NCBI GenBank assembly: GCA_021768085.1
Contig: JAETOJ010000008.1
Span: 27,220-91,219, forward strand
DNA from: Bacillota bacterium
GTDB taxonomy: Bacteria > Bacillota > Clostridia > Oscillospirales > Oscillospiraceae
Reading direction: 5' to 3'
Length of the DNA stretch: 64,000 nucleotides
How positions within the stretch are numbered: position 1 is the first letter of the stretch; each line of letters starts with the position of its first letter. Below, piece by piece: positions 51,518 to 61,134 of the stretch. Both the position numbers and the translations under genes were made by a program. The notes below the pieces were generated by a model. The model ran no database searches. It was not told the origin of the DNA and saw only the letters and a program-made list of their open reading frames with translations.

Positions 51518-52156
51518 TCAATTACTGTTTTGATCCTTTCCCTGTCCCTCCATAAAGGGTCGGAACACCCGCTCCAGCAGCAGGCTGGCCAGCCACGCCC
51601 ACACATAGGGCAGCACCAGCGCGGGCAGCCAATAGGCAATGCTCAGCAAAATGCACCCAGCGGTGACGATCCCCAGCCCCAGGGTGGTCAGCGGGTGGGC
51701 AAGGGCCAGCTTCACGCTGGTGGCCAGCAGTCCCCCCACCCCAAAGGTAAACCGGGACAGCACCGGGAAGATGTAGGCCCCAATGCCGCAGATCACCACA
51801 AAGCACACCCAAAAGCCCACATAGAGCATCAGCATGGCCTGATCCCCCGTCCGCGCCGCCTCAAACAGCACCCCCCGCAGCTTCACCAGCACGTACCCGA
51901 GGGCTACGATCACCAGTCCGGCGGGGCACCCCACCTTGAAATTGGCCTTCAGCGACTCCCAAAAGCGCACATAGCCCCCCAGCTGCCCCTTACGCAGGTG
52001 CCGGGCCATGGCGTCGTACAGGGCGGTGGTGCCCGGCCCCAGCAGCACCACCGTGGCCCCGCAGATCAGCCACATCAGGCTGAAGGCCACCACATCCACC
52101 AAAAGCCCCATCAAGCGGAAAAAGGCGTTTTCCGGATTGAAAATCTTATTCAGCAT
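51518..52156 (-). CDS. DUF624 (YesL-like) membrane protein
   Basis: 212 residues from the ATG at 52156 (GGAGG upstream). Five to six membrane helices; the start MLNKIFNPENAFFRLMGLLVDVVAFSLMWLICG and GPGTTALYDAM match the DUF624 family. Some relatives neighbour sugar-transport genes, function unknown. It overlaps the end of the ttcA-like gene by 11 bases, so the two are translationally coupled. Confidence 0.85.
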   Translation of the reverse strand: MLNKIFNPENAFFRLMGLLVDVVAFSLMWLICGATVVLLGPGTTALYDAMARHLRKGQLGGYVRFWESLKANFKVGCPAGLVIVALGYVLVKLRGVLFEAARTGDQAMLMLYVGFWVCFVVICGIGAYIFPVLSRFTFGVGGLLATSVKLALAHPLTTLGLGIVTAGCILLSIAYWLPALVLPYVWAWLASLLLERVFRPFMEGQGKDQNSN

Positions 52157-52910
52157 CGCCGTCCTCCATTCCCCGGCGGCGCAGCCGCCGTCCGCCCCCC
52201 ACCGGCCCCCATTCCGGCAGGGGCAGGCGCTGCATCGAGCCAAACACGTAGTCCTTCAGACGGGGGTAGTCCCTGGACAGCCGCGCCACCAGCTCCTTCA
52301 CCTCCTGCCGCCGGGTGTTCCCGTCGGCGGGACAGGGATTGTGCACCACCGGCAGGTTGTGCCGCTTTGCCGCTCCCCGCACCATCCCCTCCCCACAGTA
52401 CAGCAGGGGGCGGATCTGGGTGATCTCCATCCGATCCAGCCAGGTCACCGGCTGGAAGCAGGACAGCCGCCCCTCGTAGAACAGGGACAGGAAAAAGGTC
52501 TCCACCGCGTCGTCCCGGTGGTGGCCCAGGGCCACCTTGTGGATGCCCAGCTCCTTCAGGGCGTTGTGCATGGCCCCCCGGCGCATCTTGGCGCACATGG
52601 AGCAGGGGTTCTTCTCCTGCCGCACGTCGAAGATGATGTGGAAGATCTCCGTCTCAATCAGGTGGTAGGGCACCTCCAGCTCCTCACAGAACGCCGCCAC
52701 CGGGCCGAAGTCCATCCCAGGCGCACCGGGGTGGACGGTGACGGCGTGGAGCTCAAAGGGCACGGGGTAGAACTGGCGCAGCTTAGCCATGGCGTACAGC
52801 AGCACCAGCGAGTCCTTCCCGCCGGACACCCCCACGGCGATCCGATCCCCCGGCTGAATCATGTCGTAGTCCTCCACGCACCGGCGCAGATAGGACAGAA
52901 TATGCTGCAT
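52146..52910 (-). CDS. ttcA: TtcA/TilS-like PP-loop ATPase, tRNA thiolation type
   Basis: 254 residues from the ATG at 52910 with AGGAGG upstream. The PP-loop is GVSGGKDSLV (about 31-40). CSMCAKMRRGAM supplies the two Cys of the TtcA-type Fe-S motif, with a third Cys possibly in NPCPADGNTRR. ALGHHRDDAVETF is typical. TtcA-group enzymes 2-thiolate cytidine 32 of tRNA using a [4Fe-4S] cluster. Relatives in Firmicutes are often called tRNA 2-thiocytidine biosynthesis protein; the exact substrate is not certain. Confidence 0.85.
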   Translation of the reverse strand: MQHILSYLRRCVEDYDMIQPGDRIAVGVSGGKDSLVLLYAMAKLRQFYPVPFELHAVTVHPGAPGMDFGPVAAFCEELEVPYHLIETEIFHIIFDVRQEKNPCSMCAKMRRGAMHNALKELGIHKVALGHHRDDAVETFFLSLFYEGRLSCFQPVTWLDRMEITQIRPLLYCGEGMVRGAAKRHNLPVVHNPCPADGNTRRQEVKELVARLSRDYPRLKDYVFGSMQRLPLPEWGPVGGGRRLRRRGMEDGDAE

Positions 52911-53066
52911 GGCGTCTACCTCCTGGACGAAAGCGAACTTCGCGGGAACGGGCCCCCTCCCCGCGGCATAATGAAAATATCGAAGTGAGTATATCGAAGC
53001 ATTTTGAAGATTATCAGCGGATAAGCAAGTATTTAAAAAATATCTGCAAAAATCCGGATATTTCGG

Positions 53067-53095
53067 TTGACAGATCCGCTTTCCCGCATTATAAT
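53067..53095 (+). promoter_or_regulatory. rplM-rpsI promoter
   Basis: TTGACA (53067-53072) and TATAAT (53090-53095) are both perfect and separated by 17 bases. Confidence 0.92.
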
Positions 53096-53100
53096 ACATC

Positions 53101-53126
53101 ATGCTCTCCGTTGTAAAGGGGAGCAT
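53101..53126 (+). promoter_or_regulatory. Hairpin at the 5' end of the rplM message
   Basis: ATGCTCTCC pairs with GGGGAGCAT (nine base pairs, one G-U) around an 8-base loop at about position +1. Many Firmicutes carry an L13 leader that binds L13 for feedback control; similarity to that RNA family is not verified. Confidence 0.45.
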
Positions 53127-53170
53127 TCCCATGCTTCATACAAATTTGAGATAAATGGAGGAAACCAGAA

Positions 53171-53602
53171 ATGTCTACCTTTATGGCAAACAAGGGTAAC
53201 ATCCAGCGCAAATGGTACGTGCTGGACGCTGCCGGCAAGCCTCTGGGCAAGACGGCCGTCACGGCGGCCACCATCCTGCGGGGCAAGCATAAGCCCGAGT
53301 ACACCCCCCACGCCGACTGCGGCGACTTCGTCATCGTCATCAACGCGGACAAGGCGGTGCTCACCGGCAAGAAGCTGGAGCAGAAGTACTACCGCACCCA
53401 CTCCGGCTGGGTGGGCGGCCTCAAGGAGACCAAGTACCGCCTGCTGATGCAGAGCAAGCCTGAGCTGGCCATGCGTCTGGCCGTCCGCGGCATGATGCCC
53501 CGGAACATCGTCACCAAGGACTCGCTGACCCGCCTGAAGATCTACCGCGGCGACAGCCATCCCCACGCCGCCCAGAAGCCCGAGCCCTGGGCCGTGGACT
53601 AA
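53171..53602 (+). CDS. rplM: 50S ribosomal protein L13
   Basis: 143 residues. Family segments KWYVLDAAGKPLGKTAVTAATILRGKHKPEYTPHADCGDFV, NADKAVLTGKK and RMLP-like VRGMMPRN are present. Ribosome site TGGAGGAAACC precedes the ATG. Assembly protein of the large subunit, in the universal rplM-rpsI operon. Confidence 0.98.
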   Translation: MSTFMANKGNIQRKWYVLDAAGKPLGKTAVTAATILRGKHKPEYTPHADCGDFVIVINADKAVLTGKKLEQKYYRTHSGWVGGLKETKYRLLMQSKPELAMRLAVRGMMPRNIVTKDSLTRLKIYRGDSHPHAAQKPEPWAVD

Positions 53603-53616
53603 GGAGGTAACGGAAT

Positions 53617-54021
53617 ATGTACAAGAGCAAGAAGCCTTATCATTACGGCACCGGCCGCCGGAAGTCCTCCGTGGCCCGCGTCCATCTGTTCCCCGGCGGC
53701 ACCGGCGCCATCACCATCAACGGCCGTGACATCGAGGAGTATTTCGGTCTGGAGACCCTGAAGATGGTGGTTCGCCAGCCCCTGAACACCACCGGCACCC
53801 TGGGCAAGGTGGACATCACCGCCACCGTCACCGGCGGCGGCGTCACCGGCCAGGCCGGCGCCCTGCGCCACGGCATCTCCCGTGCCCTGCTGGAGATGGA
53901 TCCCGAGTTCCGCCCCGCCCTGAAGGCCGCTGGCTTCCTCACCCGCGATCCGCGCATGAAGGAGCGTAAGAAGTACGGCCTGAAGGCTGCCCGCCGGGCT
54001 CCCCAGTTCAGCAAGCGCTGA
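53617..54021 (+). CDS. rpsI: 30S ribosomal protein S9
   Basis: 134 residues. It has [18 protein letters not shown], the [15 protein letters not shown] segment and the basic [17 protein letters not shown] end whose tail reaches the P-site tRNA. It follows rplM by 14 bases with AAGGAGG. Confidence 0.98.
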   Translation: MYKSKKPYHYGTGRRKSSVARVHLFPGGTGAITINGRDIEEYFGLETLKMVVRQPLNTTGTLGKVDITATVTGGGVTGQAGALRHGISRALLEMDPEFRPALKAAGFLTRDPRMKERKKYGLKAARRAPQFSKR

Positions 54022-54036
54022 GTTTTCCCCGTTTTC

Positions 54037-54066
54037 AAAAATGCCGCCCGGGATGGGCGGCATTTT
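54037..54066 (+). terminator. Terminator of rplM-rpsI
   Basis: AAAAATGCCGCCC and GGGCGGCATTTTT form a 13-base-pair stem that ends in the T tract. Confidence 0.92.
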
Positions 54067-54078
54067 TCCTGCCCGCGC

Positions 54079-54119
54079 AAAAAGCGGCCCCCGGAATGCT
54101 CCAGGGGCCGCTCTTTTTT
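54079..54119 (-). terminator. Terminator of the opp operon and its last gene
   Basis: On the minus strand GAGCGGCCCC pairs with GGGGCCGC and CTTTTT follows, just past the stop at 54126. Confidence 0.88.
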
Positions 54120-54125
54120 CGTCTC

Positions 54126-55397
54126 TCAGCTCCGGGCCAGGGTGTAGCGCACCCCGTCGCCCTCATACAGCTTGGTGATGCTTGCCCCGGGCTCGGTGGC
54201 GTAGATCACCCGATCCCGGCAGTAGATGGACTGAATTCCCTCCCGGGCCAGCCCCTCAAGCGCTCTGGGCTCCAGCTCCTCCGCCACGTAGACGGGGGCC
54301 AGCCCCAGGGCAATCTCCCCGCAGCCCGCCTGGGCGGAATAGGCGATCAGGCTGTGGACGGCGCTCCGGCACAGCCCGTCCTCCGGAGACAGGTAGGCGG
54401 TGCGCGTCTCGCCGCTCTCCAGCCGGCAGATCCGCTGCCAGTCCAGCTCCTCCGCAGCAAAGTCCCGCAGACACACGATGCTCCGGGGGCCCCGGTAGTT
54501 CAGCACCGCCGCCGGGTAGAGCACCCCGTCCCCGTAGTCCAGCACGTTTAGGCCGTAGTCCGTCTCCCGGCTGTCCAGGTTCCGCTGGAAGCCGTCGTAG
54601 CTGGACAGCACGCCGTGGGTAAAGCCGTTTTCCAGCATCCGCTCCGCCAGCGCGTCCACCACAAAGGCGTTTTTCAGCCATCCGAAGTCCAGAAATTGAT
54701 CCACGTCCTCCCGCCGGGCAAAGGCCAGGTAGTCCTCCGACACATAGAGGCACACCCGGTTATCCTCCAGCAACCGCAGGTCGATGGACTCCGGATTCCG
54801 GGCGTAGGCGGCCAGCGTCTCATACTCCCGGGCCACATCCGGGTTGAGCCGGGGGTCGAACTCCCGGCGCTGCGCGTCGTCCTGGCAGGAGAACAGGCCG
54901 TTGTATCGGGCATACACCGGCCCCAGGTAGATGGTGCGGTCGCCGTGGCGCCGCACCGCCTCCAGAGCACGGTACAGGAGCTCGTCTACCGTCAGCGTCT
55001 CGTTGGGGTGGAGGCTCAGATCCCGCAGATTGGTGACGCCCTCAAAGCCCTCCGAAGCGTGGAATAGCTGGTACAGCGTCCGACAGGTATCGGTATATAG
55101 CGCCGTTAGCGCCCGCGCCTCCGCCGAAGGGTTAGAGGCACCGTCCGCCCCCAGCTCGTAGAGGAGCACCAGCTCACTGGCGCAGGTGGGGCCCTGGGCA
55201 GTATCGGCCTCGATGGTCTGCCAGCCGGTTTCCGGCGTCATGAGCTGGGTAAAGGCATAGGCCAGCGCGCCACCGCCAATCACCAGCAGAACGGCCACCG
55301 CAATCAGCCGCCGCCCCACATTCCCCTCCGGCAGCTGGATTCTCTCTACCGGCTTGGGGTGGGGGCGATCCCGATTGTCTCTTGCTGTCCGCCCCAA
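54126..55397 (-). CDS. Membrane-anchored extracellular protein of unknown function after oppF
   Basis: 423 residues if the start is the TTG at 55397, which overlaps the oppF stop; a GTG about 30 codons on, after GGAGGGG, is the alternative. A short cytoplasmic N-terminus is followed by one membrane helix (VGRRLIAVAVLLVIGGGALAYAF) and a large outside domain. I do not recognise the domain; LDFGWLKNAFVVDALAERMLENGFTHGVLSSYDG faintly recalls the core of ApbE flavin transferases, but key residues are not matched. Co-transcription with the peptide transporter is likely. Confidence 0.65.
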   Translation of the reverse strand: MGRTARDNRDRPHPKPVERIQLPEGNVGRRLIAVAVLLVIGGGALAYAFTQLMTPETGWQTIEADTAQGPTCASELVLLYELGADGASNPSAEARALTALYTDTCRTLYQLFHASEGFEGVTNLRDLSLHPNETLTVDELLYRALEAVRRHGDRTIYLGPVYARYNGLFSCQDDAQRREFDPRLNPDVAREYETLAAYARNPESIDLRLLEDNRVCLYVSEDYLAFARREDVDQFLDFGWLKNAFVVDALAERMLENGFTHGVLSSYDGFQRNLDSRETDYGLNVLDYGDGVLYPAAVLNYRGPRSIVCLRDFAAEELDWQRICRLESGETRTAYLSPEDGLCRSAVHSLIAYSAQAGCGEIALGLAPVYVAEELEPRALEGLAREGIQSIYCRDRVIYATEPGASITKLYEGDGVRYTLARS

Positions 55398-55399
55398 GC

Positions 55400-56707
55400 C
55401 TAAATCACCGCCAGCACCAGCAGCAGCACGAAGATCACGGCGATCACGGCCAAGAAGATGAACCCGGCCACGGCGCCGCTCTTGCAGCACTTGTAGTTGC
55501 GGATATAGTTATGCTTGCGGAACAGCACCGCGGCGATGATGCCCAGAATGGGCAGCAGGAAGGACAGGATCTTATACCAGATGCTGCCCGTGTCTCGGGC
55601 GGGATGGGCCAGGATCTCGGCGTCGGCGGCCCGCTCCGCGGCGTTGTCGTCGGACTTGTGCTCCACGGGGTGATCCGGATCCTGGATGGTGACGGCCTTC
55701 ACCGGCACGCCCTTGTCCCGGATGGCCTTATACTCCGCGATTTCCTTCTTGTTGCCGTAGATATAGTGGTCGTGGCCGATGCACACGAACTCCGGCTTAT
55801 CCTCCGAGTAGTCGTGGATGGTAGGGTCGTAGGTGTAAAGCACCTTGTTCTTTTCCAATTGGGGATCGGGAATGGGGATGGCGGAGATGAGGGAGTGGGT
55901 GTAGGGGTGCAGGGGGAAGTTGAACAGCTCCTCCGCCTCCGCCACCTCTACGATGCGGCCCTTATAGATCACGCCAATGCGGTCGGAAATAAACCGCACC
56001 ACCGACAGATCATGGGCAATGAACAGGTAGGTGAGCCCTTTTTCCTCCTGGAACTTTTTCATCAGGTTGAGCACCTGGGCGCGAATGGACACGTCCAGGG
56101 CGGAGATGGGCTCATCCGCCACCACCAGCTCCGGCTCCATCACCATGGCCCGAGCGATGCCGATGCGCTGGCGCTGACCGCCGGAGAACTCGTGGGGATA
56201 ACGGGTGAGGTGCTCAGGGAGCAGGCCCACCTCCTTGATCATGGTCTCCACCTTTTTCACCCGGTCGGCCTCGTTCTCAAACAGGTGGAAGTTGTAAAGG
56301 CCCTCGGAAATGATATAGTCCACCGTAGCGCGCTCGTTCAGCGACGCCGCCGGATCCTGGAACACCATCTGGATGTTGCGGATGACCTCCCGATCCAGGG
56401 AGCGGGGGATCTTGCCGGAGATACGCACACCCTTATATAGGATCTCGCCCCCGGCCAGAGGATTGACCCGGATCACTGCCCGGCCCACGGTGGTCTTGCC
56501 CGAGCCGGACTCACCCACCAGAGAGAAGGTCTCCCCCTTGTAGATATCGAAGCTGGCATCCTGGACGGCGCGGACAGCGGTGTCCCCCTTTCCGAAGGTG
56601 ATATCCACATTTTTCAGTGACAGCAGGATCTCTCTGCCGTTTTCGTCCAACGGGCCATGCTCCGGAAGGCTGCCGGCCCGGACCTCAGTTGCTTTCTCTT
56701 GCGTCAC
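55400..56707 (-). CDS. oppF: Oligopeptide ABC transporter ATPase OppF with C-terminal membrane domain
   Basis: 435 residues against the usual 310-330. The ABC domain is normal: Walker [10 protein letters not shown] (about 65-73), Q-loop [12 protein letters not shown], signature [15 protein letters not shown], Walker [12 protein letters not shown]. The OppF C-terminal segment ([18 protein letters not shown]) is followed by about 145 additional residues, including two membrane helices near 377-396 and 411-433 with YKCCKSG between. Such a tail is not part of standard OppF. It supplies ATP hydrolysis for peptide import with OppD. Confidence 0.92.
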   Translation of the reverse strand: MTQEKATEVRAGSLPEHGPLDENGREILLSLKNVDITFGKGDTAVRAVQDASFDIYKGETFSLVGESGSGKTTVGRAVIRVNPLAGGEILYKGVRISGKIPRSLDREVIRNIQMVFQDPAASLNERATVDYIISEGLYNFHLFENEADRVKKVETMIKEVGLLPEHLTRYPHEFSGGQRQRIGIARAMVMEPELVVADEPISALDVSIRAQVLNLMKKFQEEKGLTYLFIAHDLSVVRFISDRIGVIYKGRIVEVAEAEELFNFPLHPYTHSLISAIPIPDPQLEKNKVLYTYDPTIHDYSEDKPEFVCIGHDHYIYGNKKEIAEYKAIRDKGVPVKAVTIQDPDHPVEHKSDDNAAERAADAEILAHPARDTGSIWYKILSFLLPILGIIAAVLFRKHNYIRNYKCCKSGAVAGFIFLAVIAVIFVLLLVLAVI

Positions 56708-56720
56708 GATCCGACCCTCC

Positions 56721-58469
56721 CTAAATGTTGAATGCTGCGATCAGCTTTTCGTGGATGTTGTGGATTCCCTCGGGCTTCTCAATCTTGGGTGCCCGAGGAT
56801 CCAGCAGCCAGGTCTTGGCAAAATGGGTCTCGCTGACCTGGAACATGGGCGGCTCCGCCACGGTGTCGATCTCCAGACAGTAGGGATTCCGGGGGGCGAA
56901 GGCGTCCCCCACGATCTGGTTATACAGGGAGGGCGGGGTGCCAGTGATGGAGTACAGCTTGGCATTCTTCTGAGCCAGCTGGGGCAGGGAGGACAACAGC
57001 GCCCAGGTGTAGGGGTGCCGGGGATCGTAGAAGACCTCCTCCACCGTCCCCAGCTCGATGACCTGGCCGGCGTACAGCACCGCCACCCGGTCGGCGATAT
57101 TGGCCACCACGCCCAGGTCGTGGGTGATGAACACGATGGTGTAGTTGAACTCCTTTTGCAGATCCTTGATGAGCTGGAGGATCTGGGCCTGGATGGTCAC
57201 GTCCAGGGCGGTGGTGGGCTCGTCACAGATGAGGATCTTGGGTTGGCAGGACAGGGCAATGGCAATGACGATGCGCTGGCGCATACCGCCGGAGTACTGG
57301 AAGGGATAGTCGTCAAACCGGGCGGCGGCGTTGGGAATGCCCACCTTGTGCATCAGCTCCAGGGCACGTTTCCGGGCCTCCGCCTCGCTGCACTGCTGGT
57401 GCTTGAGGATCACAGAGGTGATCTGCTTGCCGATGGTGATGATGGGGTTCAGGGAGGTCATGGGATCCTGGAACACGGTGGCGATCCGGCGGCCCCGGAT
57501 CTGGCACCAGTCCTTGGCGTACTTCACGTTGGCCAGGTTGAGCACACAGGTGCCGTGGAGCTGCTCCGCCGTCTCGTCCAGGTACTTCACCCGGAAGGTC
57601 ACGTTGTCGAACACGGCGCTGCGCTGGCTGTCGTCGGACAGATCCACCCCGATCTGCATGGCCTTCTTCAGCGCCTCCAGCAGCTTGTTGGTGTACTGGA
57701 TCCGCTTTTTTAGGCCGTAGCGGCCCACGGACAGGTAGATCTCCTTGGCCAGGATTTCGTTGCGCTTCACCGTCTCGGGGGACAGCTCGCCCTTGGTCTC
57801 CTTTTCATATTGGGCATAGAGCTTGGCCGTCTCCTCCTGCCACTTCTTGTTGTACGCCTCGTCGTTGGCGGCGGCATGCTTCCGCTCCCGGGCCAGAGCC
57901 TCGGCCTGCTTCTGCAGGGCCTTGATCTGCTTGTCGTAATCCTTGATGGCCTGGCTGGCCTCCCGGATCTTGTCCTTCTCCTTGGCGGGGTCATAGGTCT
58001 GCTTCAGGTTGTAGAGGTCGGTGCGCTGGTGCTGGAGATCCTTGAGCTTCTCCTCCTCGGCCTGCTGCTCCTCGCCGCTCAGGCCGGCCCGGGCCTTCTT
58101 CTCCCGCTCCAGCTCCTGGATGCGGCGGTAGGTGGCCGCCCCCGGCTCCAGGCGGGCGTACTCGTCCAGCTTCCGCTTGGCCTTGTCCATGAGGGAGTGG
58201 GCCACGGAGTCCAGCTTTACCACGGTGTCGGCCAGCTCGTCGTCGTTGAAGATGATGGAGCCGTTGTCAATGAAGCCGTTGGAGTCCAACATACCGGCGA
58301 AGGTCTTGGTAAAGACCGACTTGCCGGAGCCCGACTCGCCCACGATAGCAATGGACTCGTTTTCATAGATATCCAGGGAGATCCCCCGGATGGCGGTGAG
58401 CGTTCTGCCGCGCACCCGGAATTTTACGTCCAGATCCTTGATGGACAGCAATACCTTTTTTTCTTCCAT
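56721..58469 (-). CDS. oppD: Oligopeptide ABC transporter ATPase OppD with large coiled-coil insertion
   Basis: 582 residues from the ATG at 58469 against the usual 330-350. Walker A GESGSGKS (44-51), Q-loop [10 protein letters not shown] (333-342), signature YSGGMRQRI (392-400), Walker B ILICDEP (412-418) and the H-loop His (450) are intact. Between Walker A and the Q-loop lies an insertion of about 235 residues (about 80-315) rich in Glu, Lys, Ala and Gln and predicted coiled coil. Because all catalytic motifs survive, it is likely to be an active ATPase with an added arm. Confidence 0.93.
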   Translation of the reverse strand: MEEKKVLLSIKDLDVKFRVRGRTLTAIRGISLDIYENESIAIVGESGSGKSVFTKTFAGMLDSNGFIDNGSIIFNDDELADTVVKLDSVAHSLMDKAKRKLDEYARLEPGAATYRRIQELEREKKARAGLSGEEQQAEEEKLKDLQHQRTDLYNLKQTYDPAKEKDKIREASQAIKDYDKQIKALQKQAEALARERKHAAANDEAYNKKWQEETAKLYAQYEKETKGELSPETVKRNEILAKEIYLSVGRYGLKKRIQYTNKLLEALKKAMQIGVDLSDDSQRSAVFDNVTFRVKYLDETAEQLHGTCVLNLANVKYAKDWCQIRGRRIATVFQDPMTSLNPIITIGKQITSVILKHQQCSEAEARKRALELMHKVGIPNAAARFDDYPFQYSGGMRQRIVIAIALSCQPKILICDEPTTALDVTIQAQILQLIKDLQKEFNYTIVFITHDLGVVANIADRVAVLYAGQVIELGTVEEVFYDPRHPYTWALLSSLPQLAQKNAKLYSITGTPPSLYNQIVGDAFAPRNPYCLEIDTVAEPPMFQVSETHFAKTWLLDPRAPKIEKPEGIHNIHEKLIAAFNI

Positions 58470-58481
58470 AGCCGCCACCCC

Positions 58482-59450
58482 TTACATATGCGTCCTGGGA
58501 TCGGACGCGTCGCCCAGGTTCTGGCCCACCACATACAGCACCACGGTGATGATGGCTGTGATGGCCACGGGGCTCCAGAACTCCATCTCCCAGCCGGGGG
58601 TGATCATGGCGCCCTCCGCGGCGTAGATCAGGCGGCCCAGGGACATATCCTTCATGCCCATGCCGATATAGGACAGGAACACCTCGTAGGAGATATAGGA
58701 GGGGATCTCGGTGGCCAGCAGGGTGACGATGACGGACGTCATGAAGGGCAGAATGTTCTTCATGGCGATCTTGATGGTGGAGGTACCCAGGCAACGGGAG
58801 GCCAGGTTGTACTCCCGATCCCGGATGATCACCACCTGGATGCGGATCTGGTAGGCGATAAACAGCCAGCCCGTGATGGTCAGGGCAAACACCATCGTCC
58901 AGAAGGTGGGAGCAAAAAGCATGGCCATGACCGAGATGATCAGGATGGTGGGCACGTTGCCCACAATGTTGTAGACCTCCATCATGATCATGTCCACCTT
59001 CTTGGAGAAGCCCCAAACCGCGCCGATGCACACGCCGACGGTCATGTTGATGGCCGCGCAGAGGAAGGCCAGGGAGATGGAGATACGGGAGCCGTTCCAG
59101 ATGGCGTCAAAGGTGGACTCGCCGCTGGCGCCGGTGCCCAGGATCCACTTCAGGTCGGCCCCAAAATACTGCATGGCCCCGGCGGGCCCCAGGTGCTTGG
59201 ATTCGGGATCCATGAGGTTGGCAAAGGGGTCATAGTGGGTCAGCGCCGGATAGGCATAGGCAAACGCCACCACAAACACCAGCAGGGCCAGTATGGCGAT
59301 GTTCACCTTGTTCCGGAAGAACACGCGGAACACCGATTGCCAGTAGGAGTACCGGGGCGCGGTGATGACCTCCGACTCCAGATCGCTGTGGGTGTGGAAG
59401 GAGAACAGCTTCTCCTCCGACATACCGTATTGACTCAAATCATGATCCAT
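58482..59450 (-). CDS. oppC: Oligopeptide ABC transporter permease OppC
   Basis: 322 residues from ATG 59450; the GTG at 59459 lies in the ribosome site region. It has a cytoplasmic N-terminus, six membrane helices, and the coupling segment ASRCLGTSTIKIAMKNILPFM. AAEGAMITPGWEMEFWSPVAI near the end is typical of the DppC/OppC group. It forms the pore with OppB. Confidence 0.93.
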   Translation of the reverse strand: MDHDLSQYGMSEEKLFSFHTHSDLESEVITAPRYSYWQSVFRVFFRNKVNIAILALLVFVVAFAYAYPALTHYDPFANLMDPESKHLGPAGAMQYFGADLKWILGTGASGESTFDAIWNGSRISISLAFLCAAINMTVGVCIGAVWGFSKKVDMIMMEVYNIVGNVPTILIISVMAMLFAPTFWTMVFALTITGWLFIAYQIRIQVVIIRDREYNLASRCLGTSTIKIAMKNILPFMTSVIVTLLATEIPSYISYEVFLSYIGMGMKDMSLGRLIYAAEGAMITPGWEMEFWSPVAITAIITVVLYVVGQNLGDASDPRTHM

Positions 59451-59455
59451 AGCTC

Positions 59456-61036
59456 TCACCTATCCTTCGTCGAGAACGAGATACGGGGGTCTACCGTCGC
59501 CATGAGGATGTCGCCCAGAATGATGGAGATAACCGACAGCACCGCGTAGAAGAACGTTACCCCCACGATGACAGCGTTGTCATAGCGGTTAATGGCCGTG
59601 GTCAGCAGGTTGCCGGCGCCGGGAACCACATACACGCGCTCGGTGATGATGGCGCCTACCATGGCGGCAATGATGCTGCCGGGGATGCCGTGAACCAGGG
59701 GGATCATGGCGTTCTTCCAGATATGCTTGCTGAAGATCTCCGTCTCCGACAGGCCGCCGGAACGGGCGAACTTCACATAGTCGGAGTTCATCTGATCGAT
59801 CATATACCGGCGCATCCACTTCATCAGGTTGGCCAGCTGGGGCAGGGTCAGCGAGACGATGGGCAGGACATACATCAGCTTGCTGCCGGAGTCCAGGTCA
59901 AACAGCGTGGGCAGCTTGAACACCGAGCCGCCGATGGCCTTGAACAGGAAGATATACGCCAGACTGGGCACCGCGATGATGAACATAATATAGATGGTGC
60001 CGATCTTGTCCAGCAAGCCCTCCTTGTGCCGGCTCATCAGCAGGCCAATGGGCAGGCCCAGCACATAGGCCAGAATGGTGGAAATGATGCCGATGACAAA
60101 GGAGTAGCCCATTCGGGACATTCCCTTATTGATGGTTCTCACGTTGGTGTAGTCGTCGGTGAACCGCTCCGCGTTGGACGCGATGGAGTCCCTGGATCCC
60201 TCCACATAGGTGGCCGTGTGCAGGTCATCCGCCCGTTCCAGCGTCACCCCCGTGGGGAAGGTGATGGTGGACAGCACGTAGGATCCCTGAGTCTCCGTCA
60301 TGGTAGTGAACACGTCCACGCCCTTGTTCACGGTGTAGGACTCGCCCAGATTGATGGTGAGGAAATTCTGGTGGAAATAGGGGAACTGGTGATCAAAGTA
60401 CAGCAGGTACTTGTGCCGTGTGCCGTTCCCCATGATGGCTGGGGAGAATTTCTCCCCCCCGTACATTGGGTCGTAGAGGGTAAAGGTCAGCCCCCGCTCC
60501 CCGATGTCGTTCTCCTCCGGCACGTAATGGATGTTGTCGATCTGGAACATCTCGGTGAAATACTTGATGGCCCGCTGGATCAGTGGAACGTCCTTGGTGG
60601 CAAACAGGGCGGGGTTGCCGCCGCTCTTGATCTGGCCGTTCTTCTTGGTGTCCGCGTCCAGGCGGATCACCTCATAGCCCTTGGACTCATAGTACTCCCG
60701 GAATTTGGCCGTGTACTCCGCCGTCAGCTCGGAATCCCGCTCCGGCTTCCGGCCCAGAGAGGCCGCAGCTTTCTGGGTCTCCGCGTCGATCTCCCCCGCC
60801 TTGACCAGATCCCTCAGATAGTCCGCATAGGGGACATAGTCCACGTAGCCATAGGACTCCCAGCGGGAATACTCATAGGTGGTGCGGGTGTTGCTGGCCG
60901 TGTGGTTGTAGGCGGGGTCGCCGGAGAAAATCTTGTTCCGATCCAGCAGGGAGTAGATCAGCACCATCACAATCAGCACCACGATAATCGCGGAAACCGC
61001 GCCGCGCAGAAGCCGTTTTATCACATATTTTCCCAT
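59456..61036 (-). CDS. oppB: Oligopeptide ABC transporter permease OppB with enlarged extracellular loop
   Basis: 526 residues, while OppB is usually 306-340. The first membrane helix (about 11-31) and the C-terminal permease core (from about 310, with FARSGGLSETEIFSKHIWKNAMIPLVHGIPG) are normal; about 280 residues lie between them on the outside, some 200 more than usual. The insert contains charged and Tyr-rich sequence (EYTAKFREYYESKGYEVI) and no repeat. It could contact OppA or cell-wall components. Confidence 0.92.
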   Translation of the reverse strand: MGKYVIKRLLRGAVSAIIVVLIVMVLIYSLLDRNKIFSGDPAYNHTASNTRTTYEYSRWESYGYVDYVPYADYLRDLVKAGEIDAETQKAAASLGRKPERDSELTAEYTAKFREYYESKGYEVIRLDADTKKNGQIKSGGNPALFATKDVPLIQRAIKYFTEMFQIDNIHYVPEENDIGERGLTFTLYDPMYGGEKFSPAIMGNGTRHKYLLYFDHQFPYFHQNFLTINLGESYTVNKGVDVFTTMTETQGSYVLSTITFPTGVTLERADDLHTATYVEGSRDSIASNAERFTDDYTNVRTINKGMSRMGYSFVIGIISTILAYVLGLPIGLLMSRHKEGLLDKIGTIYIMFIIAVPSLAYIFLFKAIGGSVFKLPTLFDLDSGSKLMYVLPIVSLTLPQLANLMKWMRRYMIDQMNSDYVKFARSGGLSETEIFSKHIWKNAMIPLVHGIPGSIIAAMVGAIITERVYVVPGAGNLLTTAINRYDNAVIVGVTFFYAVLSVISIILGDILMATVDPRISFSTKDR

Positions 61037-61069
61037 ACTATAGCCTCGCTCTGCCTCTCGTTATAGCGC

Positions 61070-61096
61070 GAGGGGGTGGGATACCCCCACCCCCTC
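61070..61096 (-). other. Hairpin between oppA and oppB
   Basis: GAGGGGGTGGG and CCCACCCCCTC form an 11-base-pair stem with a 5-base loop and no T run. It probably stabilises the oppA message and lowers oppB expression. Confidence 0.65.
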
Positions 61097-61134
61097 ACGT
61101 GCGTCTTGTGGATTTGGTCGCAATCAGGTGCGGA

